DNA of 64,000 nt from Bradyrhizobium sp. S69 (lineage in GTDB: Bacteria > Pseudomonadota > Alphaproteobacteria > Rhizobiales > Xanthobacteraceae): assembly GCF_009766005.1 (NCBI RefSeq), contig NZ_LMUK01000043.1:189002-253001 (forward strand), read 5' to 3'. Shown in pieces: positions 1 to 8,254 of the stretch. How positions within the stretch are numbered: the first letter of the stretch is position 1; the number at the start of each line of letters is the position of its first letter. Below the pieces are notes generated by a model, which searched no databases, had not been told where the DNA came from, and saw only the letters and a program-made list of their open reading frames with translations. The translations under genes and the position numbers were made by a program.

Positions 1-1
1 C

Positions 2-1552
2 GTATCCTTTGCGCTGGTGCCGTATCTCGGCCGCAACTTCTTCCCCTCGGTCGATGCCGGCCAGATCCTGATGCATGTGCGGACCCAGGTCGGCACCCGT
101 GTCGAGGACGCCGCCAATCAGTTCGCCGATATTCAGAAGGCGATACGCACGGTCATTCCACCGGACCAGATCGAGACCATGGCCGACAATATCGGCATGC
201 CGATCAGCGGCATCAACATGACCTACAACAACACCGGCGTGATCGGCCCGCAGGATGGCGACATCCAGATCAAGCTGAAGGAAGACCACGAGCCGACCGA
301 AGTTTACGTCAAGGCGCTGCGCGAAAAGCTGCCCAATCTGTTCCCCGGCGTGACGTTTGCATTCCTGCCGGCCGACATCGTCAACCAGATCCTCAATTTC
401 GGTGCGCCGGCGCCGATCGACGTCGAGGTGCGCGGCGCTAATCTCGACGGCAACTTCGCCTATGCCAACAATCTGCTGGCGAAAATCCGCCGGATTCCCG
501 GCGTCGCCGACGCGCGTATCCAGCAATCGACGCGTAACCCGAGCTTCAACGTCGATGTCGACCGCACCCGCGCGCAATTTGTCGGCCTGACCGAACGCGA
601 TGTCGCCAACAGCATGGTGGTCAATCTCGCCGGCAGTTCGCAGGTGGCGCCGACCTACTACCTCGATCCGAAAAACGGCGTGTCCTACTCGATCGTGCTG
701 CAAACGCCGCAATATCAGCTGGACTCGCTGAGCTCGCTGGAAACCCTGCCGATGACCGGCGCCAATGGCACGCCGAGCCCGGTGATCCTCGGCGGCATCG
801 CCAGCATTAAACGGACGACGTCGAACGCGGTGGTGTCGCAATACGACATTCAATCGCTGGTGCAGATCTATGCCACGCCGCAGGGACGCGATCTCGGATC
901 GGTGGCGGCCGACATCCGCAAGACCATCAGCGAGAACGCCAGTGCGCTGCCCAAGGGCAGCTCGGTGGCGCTGGTCGGCCAGGTGCAGACCATGGAGAGC
1001 TCGTTCTCCGGCCTGCTGTTCGGATTGCTGGGCGCCGTGGTGCTGATCTATCTGTTGATCGTGGTGAACTTCCAGTCGTGGTCCGATCCGTTCGTGATCA
1101 TCACGGCGCTGCCGGCGGCGCTGGCCGGCATCGTCTGGATGCTGTTCATCACCCACACCACGCTCTCGGTGCCGGCCTTGACCGGCGCCATCATGTGCAT
1201 GGGCGTCGCCACCGCCAACAGCGTGCTGGTGATCAGTTTCGCCCGCGAGCGTTATGCCGAACTCGGCGATCCGATCGCCGCTGCCCTCGAAGCCGGCTTC
1301 GTCCGCATTCGTCCTGTCATGATGACCGCTTTGGCGATGATTATCGGCATGCTGCCGATGGCGCTCGGGCTCGGCGAAGGCGGCGAGCAGAACGCACCGC
1401 TCGGACGCGCGGTGATCGGCGGGCTGTTGTTTGCGACCGTGGCCACCCTGATGTTCGTTCCCGTGGTGTTCAGCATGGTGCACAGCAAGCGCGAGGATGC
1501 CGCCGAGATCGAAAATCAGAAATTCGAGGGCTATCCCCGCGCGGCCGAGTGA
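2..1552 (+). CDS. RND efflux transporter, inner-membrane pump (C-terminal half, 5' truncated by window edge)
   Basis: The reading frame is open from base 2, so the gene starts upstream of the window. The roughly 517 visible residues match the second half of an AcrB/HAE-type RND pump: the transition out of a membrane helix (VPYLGRNFFPSVDAGQ), the second periplasmic porter loop, then a cluster of membrane helices from about residue 335 to the end. Such pumps use the proton gradient to export drugs or metabolites with a periplasmic adaptor and an outer-membrane channel; the partners would lie upstream. In the helix that carries the proton-relay lysine in AcrB (AKN context) this protein reads GVATANSVLV, so the lysine is replaced by alanine. 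The next gene begins 60 bases downstream on the same strand. The family is clear; the substrate is unknown. Confidence 0.9.
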   Translation, partial: VSFALVPYLGRNFFPSVDAGQILMHVRTQVGTRVEDAANQFADIQKAIRTVIPPDQIETMADNIGMPISGINMTYNNTGVIGPQDGDIQIKLKEDHEPTEVYVKALREKLPNLFPGVTFAFLPADIVNQILNFGAPAPIDVEVRGANLDGNFAYANNLLAKIRRIPGVADARIQQSTRNPSFNVDVDRTRAQFVGLTERDVANSMVVNLAGSSQVAPTYYLDPKNGVSYSIVLQTPQYQLDSLSSLETLPMTGANGTPSPVILGGIASIKRTTSNAVVSQYDIQSLVQIYATPQGRDLGSVAADIRKTISENASALPKGSSVALVGQVQTMESSFSGLLFGLLGAVVLIYLLIVVNFQSWSDPFVIITALPAALAGIVWMLFITHTTLSVPALTGAIMCMGVATANSVLVISFARERYAELGDPIAAALEAGFVRIRPVMMTALAMIIGMLPMALGLGEGGEQNAPLGRAVIGGLLFATVATLMFVPVVFSMVHSKREDAAEIENQKFEGYPRAAE

Positions 1553-1612
1553 CGCTAAGCTCGGCTGCGACGACGACAAGCCAAGACAAGAACAAGACAA
1601 GGGGAGAAGGCC

Positions 1613-2827
1613 ATGGCTGGGAACAGCAGGGTGCGGAGCGTTGAAACGCTCGCGTGCGACGCCGGCTGGCGTAACTATCATTTCGTCAAGATCACCACCG
1701 AAGACGGCGTCGTCGGCTACAGCGAATTCGACGAAGGTTTTGGCTCCCCCGGCCTCGGTGCCGCGATCGAACGGCTCGCGGTCCGCGTGGTCGGGCAGAA
1801 CGCCCTGCAGCATGAGCGTATCTTCGCCGAACTGACGGCGGTGACGCGGCCCTCGACCGGCGGCGTCATCGCCCAGGCGCTGGGCGCCATCGAAAACGCG
1901 CTGCTCGACGTCAAGGGCAAGGTGCTGGGCGTGCCCTGCTATGAACTGCTCGGCGGCAAGATCCGCGACCGCATCCGGGTCTACTGGTCGCATTGCGCGA
2001 CCTGGCGCATCAACCATCCGTCCTGGTACAAGCCGGCGATTACCGACCTTGATGGCGTCAAGGCGATCGGCCGCGAGGTGCGCGAGAAGAAATTCACCGC
2101 GCTGAAGACCAACATCTTCACCTACACCGACGGCAAGCCGCAGGGCTGGCGGCCCGGCTTCGGCGTGCCGTTCGAGCCAGAAATCAATGTCGACCGCCGG
2201 GTGTTGCGCGACCTGCGCATGCATCTGGAAGCGATCAGGGACGGCGCCGGGCCTGACGTCGATATCCTGCTCGATCTCAATTTCAACGCCAAGACCGAGG
2301 GCTATCTGAAGATCCTGCGCGAGATCGCCGACCTCGACATGTTCTGGATCGAGATCGACAGCTTCAGCCCCGAAGCGCTCGGCTATATCCGCCGCCACAG
2401 CCCGCACCCGATTTCGTCCTGCGAGACGCTGACCGGCTTGCGCGAGTTCCTGCCGTATTTCCGCGAGCAGGCGATGGATGTCGCGATCATCGACACGCCC
2501 TGGAACGGGGTGTGGCAGTCGATGAAGATCGCCGCCGCCGCGGAGGCCTGCGAGGTCAATGTCGCGCCGCATAATTTCTACGGCCACCTCTGCACCATGA
2601 TGAACGCGCATTTCAGCGCGGCGGTGCCCAATCTGCGGATCATGGAAACCGATATCGACCGGTTGGCCTGGGACCACGAACTGTTCACGCATGCGCCCGA
2701 GATCATCGACGGCCATCTCATTATCCCCGACCGCCCGGGCTGGGGCACCGAGCCCAACGAGGAAGCCCTTCGCGCGCATCCGCCGAAAGGCAAAGGCGGC
2801 TTGCTGAGCTACGGCCAGAAGAACTGA
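1613..2827 (+). CDS. Mandelate racemase/muconate lactonizing enzyme family protein (probable acid-sugar dehydratase)
   Basis: A 404-aa enolase-superfamily enzyme: N-terminal capping domain to about residue 120, then a TIM barrel. Visible active-site elements are K165 (LKTN, so K-x-N rather than K-x-K), metal ligands D221 (LLDLNFN), E247 (FWIEID) and E271 (SCETLTG), and a probable Asp/His dyad of D294 (IIDTPW) and H320 (APHNFYGH). This set suggests Mg-dependent proton abstraction from a carboxylate, more like the acid-sugar dehydratases than a true mandelate racemase. The start is fixed by a strong GGGGAGAAGG site just upstream of the ATG. It follows the RND gene at 60 bases and may be co-transcribed. 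The substrate cannot be read from sequence. Confidence 0.88.
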   Translation: MAGNSRVRSVETLACDAGWRNYHFVKITTEDGVVGYSEFDEGFGSPGLGAAIERLAVRVVGQNALQHERIFAELTAVTRPSTGGVIAQALGAIENALLDVKGKVLGVPCYELLGGKIRDRIRVYWSHCATWRINHPSWYKPAITDLDGVKAIGREVREKKFTALKTNIFTYTDGKPQGWRPGFGVPFEPEINVDRRVLRDLRMHLEAIRDGAGPDVDILLDLNFNAKTEGYLKILREIADLDMFWIEIDSFSPEALGYIRRHSPHPISSCETLTGLREFLPYFREQAMDVAIIDTPWNGVWQSMKIAAAAEACEVNVAPHNFYGHLCTMMNAHFSAAVPNLRIMETDIDRLAWDHELFTHAPEIIDGHLIIPDRPGWGTEPNEEALRAHPPKGKGGLLSYGQKN

Positions 2828-2857
2828 GCGATTTGGTTTTCAAATGGCGCTTAAGCA

Positions 2858-2973
2858 TCGTCATTGCGAGCGATAGCGACTTGTCCGCCGTAGCTCAAGG
2901 AGCGAAGGCGGAAGCAATCCAGGGCAACGAAGGAAGCTGGATTGCTTCGTCGCTTCGCTCCTCGCAATGACGA
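2858..2973. repeat. Interspersed palindromic repeat (CGTCATTGCGAG type)
   Basis: The unit opens with CGTCATTGCGAGCG and closes with CGCTCCTCGCAATGACG, its inverse. An inner inverted pair, GAAGCAATCCAG and CTGGATTGCTTCG, gives a long hairpin. From memory this is a common intergenic repeat in Bradyrhizobium and relatives. Confidence 0.7.
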
Positions 2974-2993
2974 CGCTGACGATACCCACCGCC

Positions 2994-3105
2994 GTCATAC
3001 CCGCGCAGGCGGGTATCCAGTACGCCGCGAGTTTTCAGTTCCATCACGAGCGTCTCGGAATACTGGATCGTCCGCCTTCGCGGACGACGACGGTGGAGAT
3101 GTAGT
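2994..3105. repeat. Interspersed palindromic repeat (CGTCATACCCGCG type)
   Basis: It contains ACCCGCGCAGGCGGGT followed by ATCCAGTACGCCG and, further on, the inverse arm GGAATACTGGAT and GTCCGCCTTCGCGGACGACGA. The nested inverted arms mark it as a non-coding palindromic repeat, distinct from its neighbours. Confidence 0.6.
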
Positions 3106-3119
3106 GCGGACACAACTCC

Positions 3120-3590
3120 GCATTCTCGCGACGGCATTCGCCCGAGTTTTGCCAGATACGTTCGCCCTAAATAAAGAGGGCGCAGGGAAGACCGGGTGCG
3201 CGCTGCACCCGCGGTCTCGCGTGCAAAGGTAGATAAAAAAAGCACACGAGCATACAGGTTCAGCGGAGGCAGTCCGGCCTTCCCTGCGCAATGGTGTTAC
3301 AGCTTATATCGTGCTCTCCCCGGCGAGACCTTGGCTTGTTTGTCACCGTCATTCCCAAGAAGCGCGAGCTCCTTGCGAATTTGACACCGGCCATTGGGGC
3401 GTCAGGACCACACGACTTTGCCGTCCGCTCAAACGCTGTTCGTCAATAGCGTCCTCGCGTCCATCACACCCCGACCCGCGTTTCGTGACGAATGCGCATA
3501 CGCCCCTCTGGTGGGACGGGATGGCACAAGAAGTGAAACTGATTTGCCTTGACGATCAAGCATGATCCGCTGCGACACATTGGCACGACG
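3120..3590. repeat. Long dispersed non-coding repeat resembling one common in Bradyrhizobium
   Basis: From memory this stretch (TTTTGCCAGATACGTTCGCC, then AGGGAAGACCGGGTGCGCGC, ACGAGCATACAGGTTCAGCG, GGCGTCAGGACCACACGAC and TTGCCTTGACG) closely matches a dispersed sequence of about 500 bp in Bradyrhizobium genomes. It has no credible coding frame. This resemblance is the main taxonomic hint outside the proteins. The recognition is recall, not a search result. Confidence 0.55.
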
Positions 3591-3649
3591 GGCAACTCAA
3601 AAAATGCTGTCAAGTTTTATTTGCTGAATCGACGCGTCTCTTAGTGCTG

Positions 3650-3786
3650 CGTCATCCCCGGGATGAACGCAATTGCGTTCACCCGTGAGGTGCGCGCACT
3701 TTCTTGCGCGCCTCAAAGGATGGCTACGCGCACTGCGCGGAACAACATCCTTCGAGGCTCGCAAGAGCTCGCACCTCAGGATGACG
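3650..3786. repeat. Dispersed repeat, family A (CGTCATCC...GGATGACG), copy 1
   Basis: The unit is bounded by CGTCATCC and GGATGACG and contains GATGAACGCAATTGCGTTCA (a palindrome around CAATTG) and facing CAAAGGATG / CATCCTTCGAGG arms. Two more copies lie at 27483-27623 (inverted orientation) and 32148-32255. All three are intergenic. Confidence 0.75.
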
Positions 3787-3841
3787 GTGCCGTTGCCTCA
3801 CCCTACGAACTGCTCCCACAAGGGGAGAGGGAAGATCTCGG

Positions 3842-5215
3842 TTACTTCCAATCCAGTAGCGGAGTGCCGAATGCTCTTTTCCAGACCGTCAGGAAACGTG
3901 GAAACCAGGAGTGAGCGACAGCGCCCTGATACGCCCAGGTACAATATTTGAGGCCTTGTTCGGTCAGCAGTTCCTGATATCCGCCATGCAATTCGGTGGC
4001 GGCACGAATCGCGCTCAAGATCTCGCGCGCGCAGGAGCCGTAGGTATCGGTTGCTGAAAATTCGTCGAAGTCCAGCATGCGGTCGGCGAATTCGACATTG
4101 AATGTCGGCCAGGAAGAACGCCCCTGGTAGGATGGCGATGCGATCTTGTGGATCATCTTTCGGCGCGGGTTATCCACGGAGACCAGGAAGTGAAACGTGT
4201 TCGGCACGCGAAACCGCGGTTCGGCGATGATCAGATCCGTCGTGGCTGCGAACAACGCGCGCTCACTCCTGCGTTTTAAATCCCAAAATCCCCGCGGCAC
4301 ATTGACGAAGTCGAGCGCCACGCAAGACGAAGGCGCTTCGTTATCGCAATCCAGCGAATGACTGATATGGCCTCGCTTGCCGAACAGACTGAGCAGCTCG
4401 GCCTTATATCGTGAAAGTTCGCGCCCGAGCAGTTGCTCCAGCTCGTCGATGCCGATCACCTCGAGTTCGATGGCGCGCAGGAATGTCGCGTAGATGCACG
4501 CATTGGTGACGAAACGCCGGCGTTCGGCGCGGGTATCCGTCGCCGCGGAACGCGGTGCGGCGGCGTCACACAGCAGATAGCCGGCGCCGTCATCCTCGAA
4601 CGGCTCCAGGGATCTTGCGAGTTCGACGATCGCTTTTTTCAGATCCTCGCGATATTCGACCAGCAACAGGCGGCCCGCATGGGCGCCCTGCGACAATCCC
4701 AGATACGACGCGGACGCCCTCTGGTCGGCGCCGATGATTTGCTCCAGACCTGCGAGGATACCCAGCAGCGTATCCGAAGGCCGCGCAAAATAATTGACGC
4801 CGATGTACCGATTGCGTCCTGCCGGGATAATGGTGGTGGTGACGACCCCGGCGCGAACCGCCTCCAGCATCAGCCGGACGCTTCTTTCGAGCAAACGAAC
4901 CCGGCGAATGGCATCCTCGGAATCCATGATGGTGTCGGGATCGAGAACATCGGGATAGAACCAGGCAAAGTCCCGCGGATAATAGGCCGAGGCGTGCGGC
5001 GCTCCGGTGACGAGAAACGATTCCGTCGCGGAAAAGGCGCTGTTCATCGAGTCCGCGTACAGTCGATCGATTGCCGAAGATGAATGACGTGTCTTTCTGA
5101 GGAATCGATCACCGAGAAAATTTGCCGCCTGAATGCCGTTGGCAACGCAGGTGGCAACCGGACCCCGGTAAAACCGGTACTCGCTATCTCGCGAAACAGG
5201 GCTCTTCATATCCAT
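3842..5215 (-). CDS. Conserved-looking protein of unknown function, possibly an (alpha/alpha)6-barrel sugar enzyme
   Basis: I do not recognise this 457-aa protein. It has no signal peptide or membrane span. It is rich in helices and in aromatic and acidic residues, including the stretch ASAYYPRDFAWFYPD around residue 75. That stretch faintly recalls the substrate-facing loops of six-hairpin glycosidases and debranching enzymes; this is a guess from flavour only. I chose the ATG at 5215 (MDMKSP) because the longer frame to 5287 adds a low-complexity, poorly conserved-looking leader. The gene is isolated: a repeat block lies downstream and about 250 bases without features lie upstream. Codon use looks like ordinary coding sequence. 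Confidence 0.65.
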   Translation of the reverse strand: MDMKSPVSRDSEYRFYRGPVATCVANGIQAANFLGDRFLRKTRHSSSAIDRLYADSMNSAFSATESFLVTGAPHASAYYPRDFAWFYPDVLDPDTIMDSEDAIRRVRLLERSVRLMLEAVRAGVVTTTIIPAGRNRYIGVNYFARPSDTLLGILAGLEQIIGADQRASASYLGLSQGAHAGRLLLVEYREDLKKAIVELARSLEPFEDDGAGYLLCDAAAPRSAATDTRAERRRFVTNACIYATFLRAIELEVIGIDELEQLLGRELSRYKAELLSLFGKRGHISHSLDCDNEAPSSCVALDFVNVPRGFWDLKRRSERALFAATTDLIIAEPRFRVPNTFHFLVSVDNPRRKMIHKIASPSYQGRSSWPTFNVEFADRMLDFDEFSATDTYGSCAREILSAIRAATELHGGYQELLTEQGLKYCTWAYQGAVAHSWFPRFLTVWKRAFGTPLLDWK

Positions 5216-5467
5216 CGATGAACAATGTCCTGAGGTATCGGGGAACGTTGTTTGGTACCCTAAACAGGGTTGATTCGTCCCTGTCAAATGCCCGCGATGC
5301 GCCCTCCCGGCAGGTTTGTGACATGCCGATTACGCCCTGAAGATGTCGGCTTGTCGGGATAGATCAGCATTCCGTCAACGCGGCGGAGGCAGCGGGCCCT
5401 TTCAACGAAGCAGCCCGATCACCTATGATCCCCCGCGACGGCATACCTCTGTCGGTGGGGATATTGA

Positions 5468-6217
5468 ATGAGGCGACGCGAGTTCGTCACGGCAATAGGT
5501 GGTGCGATGATGTGGCCTCTTGCCGCTCACGCTCAGCAGGAAGCCAAGCCAGACGTGCCGGCGAAAAGCGTGACCCGCATTCTCGTCATCAATCCGAATT
5601 CGTCGCAGGCGACCACCGACATGATGGTGCGGATCGCGCAATCGGCGGCGTCTGACGGCGTCAAAATTATCGGCGCCACCGCGACCAGAAGCCCGCAGAT
5701 GATCGTTCAGCCTGCGGCGCTTACCGCTTCCGCCGCGGAAGTGGTTGAAATCGGAATGCGGCTTGCCGGCGGTGTCGCCGGTATCATTGTCAGTGCGTTC
5801 GGCGATCCCGGCCTGCGCGAATTGCCGGCGCGGGTCGGCGTGCCCGTGGTCGGAATCGCGGAGTCGTCGATGCTGGAAGCGGCGTCCGGCGACAGACGGT
5901 TTGGGGTCGCGACCACGACGCCTGAGCTTGTCGCCGCGATCGACGCACGCGCCGCCGAGCTCGGACTGGCGAGCCTCTACGCCGGGGTCCGGCTCACCTC
6001 GGGCGACCCTCTTGAGCTCGCCAGACACCCCGATGAGATGACCGAGGCGCTTGGAAAAGCTGTCCTGGCCTGCATCGAGCTTGATGGAGCCAAGGCCGTC
6101 ATCATCGGCGGTGGCCCGCTCGGCAATGCCGCAACCGCGCTGGCCCCGCGGTTTGCCGTGCCGGTGATCGCCCCCATTCCCGCCGCGGTTCGCCGCGTCC
6201 AGAGCCTGGTGCATTGA
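5468..6217 (+). CDS. Asp/Glu/hydantoin racemase-fold protein with Tat signal, catalytic cysteines absent
   Basis: A 249-aa protein starting MRRREFV with a hydrophobic stretch ending AAHAQQ, a probable twin-arginine signal peptide, so likely periplasmic. The mature part fits the Asp/Glu/hydantoin racemase superfamily: ILVINPNSSQATTDMM near the N-terminus, SAFGDPGL around residue 118 and IIGGGPLGNAA around residue 217. In hydantoin and allantoin racemases those two motifs read A-C-F-x-D-P-G and L-G-C-A-G, each supplying one catalytic cysteine. Here the cysteines are replaced by alanine and glycine, and the only cysteine of the mature protein lies elsewhere. Export is also unusual for the family. 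It may be a binding protein or an enzyme with other chemistry. It converges with the L,D-transpeptidase gene. Confidence 0.8.
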   Translation: MRRREFVTAIGGAMMWPLAAHAQQEAKPDVPAKSVTRILVINPNSSQATTDMMVRIAQSAASDGVKIIGATATRSPQMIVQPAALTASAAEVVEIGMRLAGGVAGIIVSAFGDPGLRELPARVGVPVVGIAESSMLEAASGDRRFGVATTTPELVAAIDARAAELGLASLYAGVRLTSGDPLELARHPDEMTEALGKAVLACIELDGAKAVIIGGGPLGNAATALAPRFAVPVIAPIPAAVRRVQSLVH

Positions 6218-6265
6218 GAGTACAGCTCGACCAATCTCATCGAGCTCGCGGCGTGCTGCGCCCTA

Positions 6266-7819
6266 TCACCAGCCCTGCTGCTGCTGCACCGGACGATAGT
6301 ACAGGCGCCGCTGGGGATTGACGGGTGGTGGCGGAGCGACAGGCTGGCCGCCCCAATTGCGGAAAAACGAGCCAAAGCCGTCGTCCTCGACGACGTCGCC
6401 CCTGGCCACGCGGACGTCGGCGGTCGGCTTGCGCGTGATGAAGCCGCCCTGCGGCTGGTTGTTGAGCACCGCGACGAACTCGGTGCGATAGTTGGTCTCC
6501 GCGCTCAGCGGCTCGTCCGAGATGACGATCGATGATCGCGGCATAGCGGTCGGCGCGATGCGGTCGAGCACATCCTGCGGGATGGTGATGCGGCCGAGCG
6601 CGTCCTTGGCGTCGTCGCCGTTGTCGATCGTGACCACGCTCCAGCGCAGACCGGTATCGTTCTTCGCCATCGCCGTGAAAATATGCGTACCGAGCGGCTT
6701 GCCGGGATCGCGGATGGTAACGGGAACCTCGATGGTCGAATCGAACACCTCGCCGCCGCCGTCCGGCGCCGGCTTGTGGGTGTTACGCCGCACATAAAGC
6801 TTTTGCGTCGCGCGGCTGATGTAGACCGAGACCGGCTCAAGCGCGAGCTTGGCCTCGCTCGCCGCCTTGGCGGTGTCGGTCTTCTTTGGCCCGGCCGCCT
6901 TGGCGGCATCCTTTGCGGCGGCAGCGGCATCGAGCTTCGACTTCGCGTCGGCCTTGGCGGTGTCGAGCTGCGTGCCCAGATCGGTGGCTTTGGCCGTCGC
7001 CTTCTGCTGCAAGTCCCCGGCTCGCGCCTTGGCCTCGTCGGTCTGGGCGGCGGCGAGCACCCTGTCGGCGTAGGCGAGCTCAGTGTCGGCGCGGGTCTTG
7101 AGTCCCTGCAGCTTGCGCAGCGTCGCCGGGACCAATGCGGCCTCGCGCGTCGCTGCCGCGGCGGCCTTCTTGGTCTCGTCGGCGGCCTTGGCGGCTTCCG
7201 CAGCCTCGCGGGCGAGCGCTTCGGCCTTGGCCGGCGCAGCCGCGATCGCTTCCTTGTTCGGCACGAACAGCGCCGGATCGGAGAAATCGACCGGCTCGGC
7301 GTCGTTTGGCGAGATGATCACGCGCATCCCGATCTCGGTCTTGTCGAACAGTTTTTCCGCAAAGCCAAAGGGCATCCGCACGCAGCCATGCGAGGCCGCA
7401 TAGCCGGGCAGCGGCCCGCCGTGCAGCGCGACGCCGTTCCAGGTGATGCGCTGCATGTTCGGCATGAAGGCATCGTCATAGAGGCTCGAATGATGGTCCT
7501 TGTCCTTCTCAAGGAGGGCGAAGACGCCGGCCGGCGTCTCGCGTCCCGTGGTGCCGGTCGATACCGGCGCGCGCAGGATCCAGCCGTCGGCGTCGTAGAA
7601 GGTCACCTTCTGGCTCTTGATCGACACGATCGCCATGATCGGCTCGCCGGCCTCGCGCGGCGCCGTCGCCTCGACGGGGGGCGCCGAGCGCGCCTGTCGC
7701 GCCACGGCCTGGGGGGTCAGCGCCGCCAGGGCCACCATCGCCGCGAGCGTCACCATCGCGGGAGGCCCCCGCCGCCGCATCGCCACGGAGGATTGCGCCG
7801 TCGTCGATCGATTTACCAT
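6266..7819 (-). CDS. L,D-transpeptidase (YkuD family) with coiled region and degenerate second YkuD-like domain
   Basis: A 517-aa exported cell-wall enzyme. An N-terminal signal (MVTLAAMVALAALTPQAVA) is followed by a YkuD domain at about residues 60-185. It has the full motif HGGPLPGYAASHGCVRMP with the catalytic cysteine, which forms 3-3 peptidoglycan cross-links or anchors proteins to the wall. Residues of roughly 200-330 are Ala/Lys/Glu-rich and look like a long coiled coil. The C-terminal third (VSVYISRATQKLYVRR, then VPVTIRDPGKPLGTHIFTA) resembles the start of a second YkuD domain but lacks the His/Ser/Cys motif. The ATG at 7819 follows a GGGG site; the longer frame to 7909 is less likely. 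Divergent from the amidohydrolase operon. Confidence 0.87.
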   Translation of the reverse strand: MVNRSTTAQSSVAMRRRGPPAMVTLAAMVALAALTPQAVARQARSAPPVEATAPREAGEPIMAIVSIKSQKVTFYDADGWILRAPVSTGTTGRETPAGVFALLEKDKDHHSSLYDDAFMPNMQRITWNGVALHGGPLPGYAASHGCVRMPFGFAEKLFDKTEIGMRVIISPNDAEPVDFSDPALFVPNKEAIAAAPAKAEALAREAAEAAKAADETKKAAAAATREAALVPATLRKLQGLKTRADTELAYADRVLAAAQTDEAKARAGDLQQKATAKATDLGTQLDTAKADAKSKLDAAAAAKDAAKAAGPKKTDTAKAASEAKLALEPVSVYISRATQKLYVRRNTHKPAPDGGGEVFDSTIEVPVTIRDPGKPLGTHIFTAMAKNDTGLRWSVVTIDNGDDAKDALGRITIPQDVLDRIAPTAMPRSSIVISDEPLSAETNYRTEFVAVLNNQPQGGFITRKPTADVRVARGDVVEDDGFGSFFRNWGGQPVAPPPPVNPQRRLYYRPVQQQQGW

Positions 7820-8254
7820 GCCATACCCCAGTTGAAATGCTTGCCCGCGTTCGTGTCGATCACATGACAGATCGCGATTTCTGGATTGACTACCCGCCGC
7901 CACGCCCATGCGCCAATTCGCTCCTGTGGATCATCGTTCCAGTAGCAAATCTCTCATATACGACACCCCGCGCAGGAGGAAGGCTGGCGCGCGGCTGAAA
8001 TTGGGACTTTTCAAACTTCACACGGCGTCCGAATTGAGTCCGCCAAGCGCGTGCCGCCCGACAATATACGGGGTGTCTGATCAAACGGTTTACCGCCGCG
8101 CGCCCATATATTGCGGCATTTTCGCCGCCGAGTGACGTCCGTCACGTCGATCTCGCAACGATGGTATGCCGATAGGCCAAAATTGTTGCCGGTCACAAAA
8201 TCTGCCTCTATGGCTGTCGCGACGGCCCTCCTCGGCCGGTGCGGGAGTGACGGC
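7820..8254. other. Divergent intergenic region (435 bp), promoters for L,D-transpeptidase and amidohydrolase operon
   Basis: No gene is supported here. It holds a 14-bp palindrome (8132-8145, listed separately) and a pair of inverted 9-mers, GACACCCCG near 7961 and CGGGGTGTC near 8068, about 100 bp apart. I could not assign promoter boxes with confidence. Confidence 0.5.
8132..8145. promoter_or_regulatory. Candidate operator palindrome upstream of the amidohydrolase-CobW operon
   Basis: GTGACG-TC-CGTCAC is a perfect inverted repeat with a 2-base centre, about 110 bp upstream of the chosen start at 8255. Its size and symmetry fit a dimeric regulator site. The regulator is unknown and a chance palindrome is possible. 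Confidence 0.3.

Larger units (their letters stand above)
2828..3841. other. Non-coding block of about 1 kb made of several interspersed repeats
   Basis: No convincing gene lies between the dehydratase and the next gene. Short open frames here read through repeats on both strands and lack ribosome sites. The block is a chain of different repeat units listed separately (2858-2973, 2994-3105, 3120-3590, 3650-3786), plus a short stretch near 3795-3835 like the CCTCACCC/GGGGAGAG family seen at 14.7 and 20.9 kb. Confidence 0.75.

Noticed and set aside
2895..3565. Several short open frames in the first intergenic block
   Set aside because: They read through palindromic repeats on both strands, lack ribosome sites and resemble no protein.
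6683..7867. 394-aa open frame on the plus strand
   Set aside because: Antisense to the L,D-transpeptidase; Leu/Gly/Arg-rich because it mirrors the Ala/Lys coiled segment.
7961..8076. Inverted 9-mers GACACCCCG/CGGGGTGTC about 100 bp apart
   Set aside because: Too short and too far apart to support an attachment site or hairpin; mentioned only in the intergenic entry.
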